Assembly: GCA_947165745.1 (NCBI GenBank)
Contig: CAMVBO010000099.1
Span: 1-6,710 of the forward strand
DNA length: 6,710 bases
Direction: 5' to 3'
Source: an uncultured Clostridia bacterium
GTDB lineage: Bacteria; Bacillota_A; Clostridia; Christensenellales; Aristaeellaceae
The notes under the pieces are model-generated. The model worked only from the letters and a program-made list of their open reading frames with translations. It had not been told where the DNA came from and did not search any database. This document shows positions 1 through 4,548 of the stretch, in pieces. Numbering within the stretch: the first letter of the stretch is position 1; the number at the start of each line of letters is the position of its first letter. The position numbers were made by a program, and so were the translations under genes.

Positions 1-249
1 AATAAAGCTGAATACTGCTTCCATGCCGTCGAAAGCATCCTGACGGAGAAATATCATCGGGAAGGTGATCCCGCGTCGCTTTCCTTTGCCTCTGGCGAAC
101 TTGCCCGCCGTGAACGGTATAAGTATAATGTTGCCGAACAGGGGAAGGACATCATGCAAGCCATCCCCTGGGGTGAACCGGGCATAGAGGATAGCAAAGC
201 TGTCTTTCAAGCCGCGGGCAACGCCCTCCGCGTCATACCAGAAGGGTGA
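1..249 (+). CDS. 3' end of an unrecognised protein (partial)
   Basis: Frame 1 is open from the window edge to a TGA at 247-249, giving the last 82 residues of a protein that begins outside the window. The fragment is hydrophilic and mixed in charge, with stretches such as GELARRERYKYNVAEQGKD and AIPWGEPGIED. It has no membrane segment, signal peptide, CxxC pair or nucleotide-binding loop. I do not recognise the family and assign no function; it does not look like the macrodomain protein found beside some sirtuin genes. Its TGA overlaps the GTG start of the HNH gene by four bases (GTGA). That overlap, and the same arrangement at the following junctions, argues that this is a real gene and the upstream member of the same operon. 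Confidence 0.7.
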   Translation, partial: NKAEYCFHAVESILTEKYHREGDPASLSFASGELARRERYKYNVAEQGKDIMQAIPWGEPGIEDSKAVFQAAGNALRVIPEG

Positions 250-1037
250 ACCTTGTGGACTGGCGGGACGTGGATTACATATGGGATATGAAAGCCACTC
301 GACCCTTTACAAGGGCGCTTCACAAACTGTACGCCACAGACGATGAAAAAGGCGCTTTTGAGGCGCTGAGCAAAGCGGTTGGAGGCCGTTTCGCGTTTAT
401 ATCCTACTTCTTTTTTCTGAAGAATCCGGAGCGATATGCGGTCATGCGGCCGCAATGGTTCGCAAAGCAGCTGCTCAAGCTCGGCGCACCGACAACCTGT
501 ACCGACCGGTGTACCTGGGAAAACTATCAGCTGTACATGGCGATACTGCGGGAAGTCCGGGACTTCCTTCAGGAAAGAATCCCTGAGCCGGTCACTTTGA
601 TCGACGCGCACTCGTTTGTCTTTTCATTGTACCTGGTAGACGAATACAAGATCGCCGTTAGGGAAGAGGGCGACGTCGAGACGAACGATCTGGAAACCCG
701 CGTTATTGTGGCTGGTACAGAAGGAAAACGCATCGCTTATTACACAACCAAATACGAGCGCAAGCCGCAATACCGAAAGGAAGCCATTCGCATTCATGGC
801 TGCAGGTGTGCCGTCTGTGGCTTTGACTTTGAAAAGACATATGGCGACCTTGGCAAGGGCTTCATAGAGGTACATCATATCGTGCCTCTGTACAGTCTGG
901 AAGAAGAGACTGTGCCAAATCCAGCGACTGATATGGTATGTCTGTGCCCGAATTGCCACAGGATGATTCATCGAAAGAAAGATGGAATCATGACCGTTGA
1001 AGAATTGAAGCGTGTTGTTGAAAGCAGGAACCATTGA
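246..1037 (+). CDS. HNH endonuclease with long N-terminal extension
   Basis: This 263-residue protein is predicted to be a metal-dependent nuclease. The C-terminal third is a clear HNH (McrA-like) domain. A first zinc pair is at C188/C191 (CAVCG), the motif EVHHIVPL carries H210/H211, and a second pair at C234/C237 lies in CLCPNCHRMIH with N236, H238 and H242. The first ~130 residues are an unassigned, aromatic-rich segment (FISYFFFLKN, WENYQLYMAI) that may recognise DNA or a partner. I chose GTG 246 because it overlaps the upstream TGA; GTG 255, GTG 270 or ATG 288 are possible and no start has a strong ribosome site. The stop overlaps the next ATG by one base. The domain organisation resembles modification-dependent or defence nucleases, but the target is unknown and a mobile-element housekeeping role is equally possible. 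Confidence 0.85.
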   Translation: MNLVDWRDVDYIWDMKATRPFTRALHKLYATDDEKGAFEALSKAVGGRFAFISYFFFLKNPERYAVMRPQWFAKQLLKLGAPTTCTDRCTWENYQLYMAILREVRDFLQERIPEPVTLIDAHSFVFSLYLVDEYKIAVREEGDVETNDLETRVIVAGTEGKRIAYYTTKYERKPQYRKEAIRIHGCRCAVCGFDFEKTYGDLGKGFIEVHHIVPLYSLEEETVPNPATDMVCLCPNCHRMIHRKKDGIMTVEELKRVVESRNH

Positions 1038-1495
1038 TGCGCCACTATCTTTGTGAATGTATGGCATGCCATACCCGGCAACAATACGCCTTTGATGAAC
1101 CGTATCCAGACATCGGTGATTCATTCCCCAGACCATGTAATCAATGCGGCGAGATAACACCGCACAGCCGTGTTCTCACCAGAAAAGCAATGGCAGATCT
1201 GCGGGCAGCGGAAGAGGAAGCCACCCTGCGTCAAGAAATTGTCGAAAAGTGTGAACGGATGGGTTTTGCGTGTCGTTTCGTTTACGAGTCTGTGGTCATC
1301 TTAACGCCTGTTTCATCCTGGCAGTTTGATTACCACAGGCGTTTGAAAACCCTTCGCCATGAGAGTACTATCAAGGTGAATTTCAAAACGGGCGATCCTG
1401 CCTTCACCCATGAGCAATTCCGCGACAGGAAAATGAGCAACGATGAGGTGATTGATTACATCGCCGCGCACGATGCTTGGAGGGCAAAACAGTGA
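1037..1495 (+). CDS. Small protein with two CxxC pairs (zinc-ribbon-like)
   Basis: The product is 152 residues with no family I recognise. The N-terminus has a zinc-ribbon-like pattern, C8-x2-C11 and C34-x2-C37 (CNQCGE), likely to bind one zinc. A charged helical linker follows (about 47-75, AAEEEATLRQEIVEKCER). The C-terminal half (about 76-152) looks like a small alpha/beta domain, with strands around FACRFVYESVVILTP and STIKVNFKTG, ending in a helix (SNDEVIDYIAAHD). ATG 1037 shares its A with the TGA of the HNH gene; a TTG three bases earlier is possible. Its TGA overlaps the GTG of the sirtuin gene. Wedged between a nuclease and a deacylase, it could be a nucleic-acid-binding adaptor for the HNH protein, but that is inferred from position alone. 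Confidence 0.75.
   Translation: MRHYLCECMACHTRQQYAFDEPYPDIGDSFPRPCNQCGEITPHSRVLTRKAMADLRAAEEEATLRQEIVEKCERMGFACRFVYESVVILTPVSSWQFDYHRRLKTLRHESTIKVNFKTGDPAFTHEQFRDRKMSNDEVIDYIAAHDAWRAKQ
1479..1483 (+). promoter_or_regulatory. Ribosome binding site that fixes the sirtuin start
   Basis: A perfect GGAGG lies eight bases upstream of GTG 1492, inside the end of the preceding gene. It selects that GTG over an in-frame TTG at 1477, which lies upstream of the site, and over ATG 1513, which is too far away. Confidence 0.8.
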
Positions 1496-2262
1496 AGCAC
1501 CCATTTAACCGCATGACAGAAGAAGAGAAGCTCTCCGCCTTCCGGGTAATGCTCCGAAACGCCGCCTCCGCAGTTTTCCTCGGCGGGGCGGGTGTGTCCA
1601 CGGAGAGCGGCATCCCGGACTTTCGCAGTAAGGATGGACTGTATCATAAGACCGAAAAGCGTTTCGCCAGCTATCAGCCGGAATACCTTTTGAGCTATGA
1701 ATGCCTGCGCAACGAGCCGGACGTGTTCTTTGACTACTACCGCAGTCATCTGGACGCAAGGTCTGTAGAACCCAATGCGGCGCATAAGATTCTGGCCCAG
1801 TGGGAGAAGGACGGCAAGCTGGCCGGCGTCGTCACCCAGAATATCGACGGGCTTCACCAGAAGGCCGGAAGCGTGAATGTTCAGGAAATCCACGGGACGA
1901 CCTGGCGCAACCACTGTACCATCTGTAACGTCGCTTATGGCGTGGATTTCATCTTTGAGAGCACCGGCAAGCCACGCTGCCCGAAGTGCGGTGGCATGGT
2001 ACGTCCAGATGTCACCCTCTACGGTGAATTCCTGCCGAAGGAAGCGCATGACAAGGCACAGAAGATGATCCGCGACGCCGACCTGCTGATCATCGGAGGG
2101 ACGTCCCTTCAGGTCGGCTCTGCGGCAGGGCTGGCAAGGCAGTTCTGCGGAGGTCGCCTGGTGATCATCAACAAGAGCAAAACACTGATGGACGGGGAGG
2201 CCGACCTCGTCTTCCACGATAGCATCGGGAAGATACTCTCGACGGTCAATTCTATGCAATGA
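1492..2262 (+). CDS. Sir2-family NAD-dependent protein deacylase
   Basis: This 256-residue cytoplasmic sirtuin would remove acyl groups from protein lysines, consuming NAD and releasing nicotinamide and O-acyl-ADP-ribose. The catalytic set is complete: GAGVSTESGIPDFRS (32-46) binds NAD, TQNIDGLH is at 115-122, the catalytic His is H134 in EIHG, structural zinc ligands are C142/C145 and C163/C166, RPDVTLYGE is at 171-179, and GTSLQV (203-208) and INK (226-228) complete the Rossmann fold. Length fits single-domain bacterial sirtuins, with no extra defence-type domain. The position aligning with the Tyr of the YxxR acyl pocket of CobB/SIRT5 reads as Asp81 while Arg84 is kept, so I expect deacetylation rather than desuccinylation. 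GTG 1492 has a GGAGG eight bases upstream. The stop overlaps an ATG of the next frame. The name cobB would be by analogy only. Confidence 0.95.
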   Translation: MKHPFNRMTEEEKLSAFRVMLRNAASAVFLGGAGVSTESGIPDFRSKDGLYHKTEKRFASYQPEYLLSYECLRNEPDVFFDYYRSHLDARSVEPNAAHKILAQWEKDGKLAGVVTQNIDGLHQKAGSVNVQEIHGTTWRNHCTICNVAYGVDFIFESTGKPRCPKCGGMVRPDVTLYGEFLPKEAHDKAQKMIRDADLLIIGGTSLQVGSAAGLARQFCGGRLVIINKSKTLMDGEADLVFHDSIGKILSTVNSMQ

Positions 2263-2266
2263 GGTG
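2261..2266 (+). promoter_or_regulatory. Ribosome binding site that decides the nitroreductase start
   Basis: GAGGTG overlaps the sirtuin stop codon, with the GAGG ending six bases before ATG 2271. ATG 2259, which overlaps the sirtuin stop, has no comparable site, and the protein from 2271 begins MNETIRQLYERKSVR, a typical nitroreductase N-terminus. Confidence 0.7.
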
Positions 2267-2270
2267 CGAA

Positions 2271-2996
2271 ATGAACGAAACTATACGACAGCTTTACGAA
2301 CGCAAGTCAGTTCGCGTTTTCACCGATCAACCGATAGATGAGACGGATGTTCAGGCCATCCTACGCGCCGCGGCGATGGCTCCCACTGCCGGCAACCAGC
2401 AGCTCTATACCATCCTGCGCGTGACCGACCCGGCATTGCTTTCCCGGTTGGCAGAGTCCTGCGACCATCAGCCCTTCATCACGAAAGGGATGCTGGTGCT
2501 GGTCTTCTGCGCGGACTGCCTTAAATGGTACGACGCTTTCCGTGACGCCGGCTGCAAGCCCCGCAAGCCCGGCCCAGGCGATCTGCTGCTGGCCGTAGAC
2601 GATGCTCTGATCGCTGCGCAGAACGCCGTCATCGCTGCGGAATCCCTCGGCATCGGCTCCTGCTACATCGGCGACATCATGGAAAACATGGAGACTCAGC
2701 GGGATATTCTTGGCTTGCCCGAGTACGTCTTCCCCGCTGCCCTGCTGGTGTTCGGCTATCCGACAGAGCAGCAGAAGGAGCGCAAAAAACCGGAGCGCCT
2801 GGATATTCAATATATCGTTCAGGAGAACCAATATCGGCGCAAAGACAGCGCTGAGCTGAGGGAAATGTTCTGGGGAAAGGCTGCTGATGGAGATTATGAA
2901 TCGTGGATGCGTGCCTTCTGCCAACGGAAATACAACTCCGATTTCGCTAAGGAAATGAGCCGATCGGTGTCAAAATATCTGAAACAATATGAGTGA
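2271..2996 (+). CDS. Nitroreductase-family FMN oxidoreductase
   Basis: A 241-residue nitroreductase-superfamily protein, predicted to be a cytoplasmic homodimer that transfers electrons from NAD(P)H through FMN to nitroaromatics, quinones or flavins. Family marks are the N-terminal ERKSVRVF (10-17) that contacts the FMN phosphate, APTAGNQQ (37-44), ESLGIGSCYIGD (124-135), and LVFGYP (159-164) followed by the basic KKPERL (172-177). The length and the Lys/Arg-rich segment after GYP resemble the NfsA/FRP branch more than the short NfsB type. The native substrate cannot be told from sequence. ATG 2271 is preferred for its GAGG site; ATG 2259 would add four residues (MRCE) and overlap the sirtuin stop. 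It is the last gene of the operon. No classical terminator follows directly; the nearest is at 3188-3219, after the tRNA fragment. Confidence 0.93.
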   Translation: MNETIRQLYERKSVRVFTDQPIDETDVQAILRAAAMAPTAGNQQLYTILRVTDPALLSRLAESCDHQPFITKGMLVLVFCADCLKWYDAFRDAGCKPRKPGPGDLLLAVDDALIAAQNAVIAAESLGIGSCYIGDIMENMETQRDILGLPEYVFPAALLVFGYPTEQQKERKKPERLDIQYIVQENQYRRKDSAELREMFWGKAADGDYESWMRAFCQRKYNSDFAKEMSRSVSKYLKQYE

Positions 2997-3163
2997 GGGC
3001 ATGACAAGCCGCTAAAAAAGAATGTTAATTATTCGTTTAGCTGCATTCTCGTGAGATCAACAGAAACGAACGCTTACAAAAAAGGAGACACGAAAATCGC
3101 AAAAAGGAGACATGAAAATTTGAAAATGCCGTAATTACAAGGGGTTTGGCGTTCATAGAGCAC
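2997..3163. other. Intergenic region next to the presumed attachment site
   Basis: No gene is seen in this AT-rich stretch. It holds a 6-bp inverted repeat (AGAATG 3019-3024, CATTCT 3044-3049) with a 19-base loop, then the two short direct repeats at 3077-3119. These could be binding sites for recombination proteins flanking the tRNA-derived core, but that is inferred only from layout. Confidence 0.5.
3077..3119 (+). repeat. Two short direct repeats, 23-bp period
   Basis: The unit C-A(5-6)-GGAGACAYGAAAAT occurs at 3077-3097 and again at 3100-3119, differing by one A and one C/T. The period is 23 bp, about two helical turns, and the second unit ends about 45 bp before the tRNA-derived block. 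The position and size suit arm-type integrase binding sites. The GGAGACATG also mimics a ribosome site and start, but that frame encodes only MKI before a stop. Confidence 0.6.
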
Positions 3164-3188
3164 GGTTCAAGTCCTGTTTCCCGCACCA
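3164..3188 (+). other. 3' end of a tRNA gene (probably tRNA-Leu), likely att site
   Basis: The block runs from GGTTCAAGTCC (T-arm: GG stem bases, TTCAAGT loop) through CCTGT and the acceptor strand TTCCCGC to A73 and an encoded CCA. An intact tRNA would need GCGGGAA as its 5' acceptor strand and ACAGG as its 5' T-stem. Upstream I read CACGG instead of ACAGG, and no GCGGGAA, D-arm or anticodon arm within 100 bases. The tRNA identity therefore stops at the GG of the T-arm. A73 with a GCGGG-type acceptor fits tRNA-Leu best. A lone tRNA 3' end with such a cut point is the usual distal scar left by a tyrosine-recombinase element inserting into a tRNA gene. The terminator immediately after it suggests the native tRNA downstream flank. 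Confidence 0.8.
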
Positions 3189-3219
3189 AAGGGTTGCACA
3201 AAGTGCAGCCCTTTTCTTT
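3188..3219 (+). terminator. Rho-independent terminator after the tRNA 3' end
   Basis: AAGGGTTGCAC (3189-3199) pairs with GTGCAGCCCTT (3203-3213), 11 bp with one G-T wobble, around an AAA loop. It is followed by TTTTCTTT. It starts at the last base of the CCA, which suits a tRNA terminator. It would also stop transcripts from the nitroreductase operon. Confidence 0.85.
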
Positions 3220-3665
3220 GTGCAAATAGTCCTAAAAGCAGCCCTTTTCGGTGAATCTGGCGTGATCTCGGGCTGCTCTCACACCCTTCATTTTGGTGCT
3301 TAACATGGTCAGTTAACACAATCTTTCGATTTACGTCCAAACTCTCGTCCAACGTACTACCCCATCGCCAGAAAGTCCGAAACCTTTACAATGGCATCCG
3401 GGATTCTGCTTTCCTCTTGTTTGGCGTAAACCTTTATCCGAATGGTGGACACAGTATGTCGCTCGTCAGAAACCATCAACACCTTAGTAATGCAGAATTT
3501 GAACCACTGCAATTATCCATCATTGTCTGCCAATAGAAAAGCACTTATGTCAAGCCAATCCCCTTTCCCTGTCGTTCTTCGGGATATTATCCGTGCGCCA
3601 ATGTCCTGCATAGTATGTGGCAAAATGCTTGAAAGGAGATAGACGCATGCATACATCTTGCGGTT
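3220..3665. other. Gene-poor junction region
   Basis: I see no convincing intact gene. The 12-mer GCAGCCCTTTTC of the terminator's right arm recurs at 3238-3249. AGCAGCCC (3237-3244) is complementary to GGGCTGCT (3270-3277), an 8-bp stem with a 25-base loop. On the minus strand 3357-3476 is a 39-codon frame that faintly resembles a recombinase C-terminus. GGAG (3635-3638) precedes ATG 3647, but that frame stops after 11 codons, inside the left end of the repeat element. The region reads like decayed sequence at an integration junction. Confidence 0.5.
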
Positions 3666-3896
3666 TTAGAGTGTGTTTCTAAAATGAGACATGTGCAGTT
3701 TCGAGTGGATTGGGCTGCATTTCAAGGCGGTTTTCCGCAGGCTTAGTGGCATCGAGCGCCCGGAAAACAGTCCAGCGGACTGTTTTCAGCGAGATGGGGC
3801 CGGCAGGCCCGTGGATGCAAGTCAAGGGAAACCAACGCAGAAATGCAGTTCAAGGCGCCGAAAATGCATCTTGGGGAATTTAGAAACACACTCTAA
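3666..3896. mobile_element. MITE-like palindromic element, 231 bp
   Basis: Perfect 18-bp terminal inverted repeats lie at 3666-3683 (TTAGAGTGTGTTTCTAAA) and 3879-3896. Inside them two more complementary block pairs occur in mirror order: TGCAGTTTCG (3694-3703) with CGAAAATGCA (3859-3868), one mismatch, and CTGCATTTC (3715-3723) with GAAATGCAG (3840-3848). The blocks are separated by unpaired spacers of 10-11 bases on both sides. The centre is a perfect 11-bp hairpin (3763-3773 with 3777-3787, loop AGC). The whole element would fold into one long interrupted hairpin. It has no coding capacity of its own. Taking TA as target duplication, the ends read TA-GAGTGTGTTTC and GAAACACACTC-TA, as in non-autonomous relatives of TA-targeting insertion sequences (IS630/Tc1-type, or some IS5 subgroups). 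The transposase family is inferred. Confidence 0.8.
3763..3787. repeat. Perfect central hairpin of the palindromic element
   Basis: GAAAACAGTCC and GGACTGTTTTC are exact complements around AGC, centred at 3775, close to the midpoint of the element (3781). No U-tract follows on either strand, so it is a structural apex rather than a terminator. Confidence 0.85.
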
Positions 3897-4112
3897 CCGT
3901 CACGCCTCTGGCCGGTGGGACAAGGTCTGTGTCGGCACACCTGACGATCATCCGGTTGCAATGATCAAACGAAGATCCTCGAAACAGGAATGTGCCAGCC
4001 TGCCATACAGATTCATACTCCTGTTGGGGTGTCGATCACCAATAACCTTGGTCTTCGACTTGACATTACCCTCTTCTGAGGATAGCAGGGCTTTTCGCTC
4101 CCGGAATGGGGG
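3897..4112. other. Intergenic region between the repeat element and the cupin gene
   Basis: No gene can be assigned. On the plus strand one frame is open through the whole stretch and on into the antisense of the cupin gene (to 4278). On the minus strand 3948-4079 is open for 43 codons and then stops, with residues such as KTKVIGDRHPNR and MNLYGRLAHSCFEDL. Neither frame has a start codon with a ribosome site in place. No hairpin with a T-run terminates the cupin transcript here. Confidence 0.45.
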
Positions 4113-4442
4113 TTACAGGAAATCCTCGCGCATGGGGGTGAAGATGTCCAGCAGGGTGCCCGCCTCCAGGCAGAGGGTGCCGTGGGGAATGTTCGAGGGG
4201 AAGGCCAGGGTGTCGCCGGGGCCGACCTCCACGGGCTCGCCGTCCACGGTGAAGCGGAAGCGGCCGGACTTGACATAGGTATTCTGGAAGTGCGGGTGAG
4301 TGTGGACGCTGCCGACGCCGCCGGCCTCGAAGTTCACCTCGACGATCATCAGCTGGTCGGTGTGGGCCAGCACGCGGCGGGAGACGCCGCCGCCCAGGTC
4401 GTTGAGCGGGGCGTCCTTGTGGAACACGACATTGGCTTTCAT
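4113..4442 (-). CDS. Small single-domain cupin, KdgF-like
   Basis: A 109-residue protein forming one cupin beta-barrel. Motif 1 is HTHPHFQ with metal ligands H47, H49 and Q53, and YVKSGRFRFTVDGE follows. Motif 2 is PGDTLAFPSNIPHG with H87. The layout, the RRVLAHTDQLMIVEV start and the DIFTPMREDFL end resemble KdgF, which opens the ring of 4,5-unsaturated uronates released from pectin or alginate. No other pectin gene is visible, so the substrate is inferred and a generic sugar-binding or isomerase cupin remains possible. An AGGAGG site (4450-4455) lies seven bases before the ATG. The gene is 103 bases downstream of the MFS gene on the same strand, and the gap is mostly a half copy of the palindromic repeat, so co-transcription is likely but the spacer is not original. 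Confidence 0.85.
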   Translation of the reverse strand: MKANVVFHKDAPLNDLGGGVSRRVLAHTDQLMIVEVNFEAGGVGSVHTHPHFQNTYVKSGRFRFTVDGEPVEVGPGDTLAFPSNIPHGTLCLEAGTLLDIFTPMREDFL

Positions 4443-4469
4443 GGGATAACCTCCTGTATATTAAATGTT

Positions 4470-4548
4470 GCTGAGTCGGGGAAAAGCGGCACAGAAACGC
4501 AGCTTGACGGCCCGAAAATGCGCTTCAAGGATCTGGAAACACGCTCTA
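4470..4548 (-). repeat. Divergent half copy of the palindromic element
   Basis: About 79 bases align with the right arm of the element (3817-3895) with few gaps. Shared blocks include GCNNAGTC, CAGAAAYGCAG, CCGAAAATGC and GGAAACACGCTCTA against AGAAACACACTCTA; identity is roughly 70% by eye. Only one arm is present, with no left arm or central hairpin. Its outer end again abuts TA (CTC-TA). On the minus strand the end reads TA-GAGCGTG and its first bases form the TAG stop of the MFS gene (4546-4548). Confidence 0.7.

Noticed and set aside
1477..1494. TTG 1477 as sirtuin start
   Set aside because: The GGAGG ribosome site at 1479-1483 lies downstream of this TTG and is correctly spaced for GTG 1492.
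1456..2259. Minus-strand open frame of about 267 codons antisense to the sirtuin
   Set aside because: The plus-strand sirtuin motifs are unambiguous; the antisense frame has no recognisable domain.
3077..3119. Start of a CRISPR array
   Set aside because: Only two units about 20 bp long with a 2-base gap and no spacers.
3105..3188. A complete tRNA gene ending at 3188
   Set aside because: No 5' acceptor strand GCGGGAA, D-arm or anticodon arm can be found upstream and the T-stem 5' side does not pair.
3037..3225. Minus-strand open frame containing VRETGLEP
   Set aside because: This is the translation of the antisense of a tRNA 3' end, a well-known false protein; it supports the tRNA call rather than a gene.
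3948..4079. Minus-strand 43-codon frame as a small gene
   Set aside because: No start codon with ribosome site near its beginning, and no family recognised; the translation looks plausible but the evidence is too thin.
3691..4278. Plus-strand open frame of 195 codons as an intact gene
   Set aside because: It begins inside the palindromic element and ends antisense to the cupin gene, with no ribosome site at its ATG; only the split-frame idea is kept as a finding.
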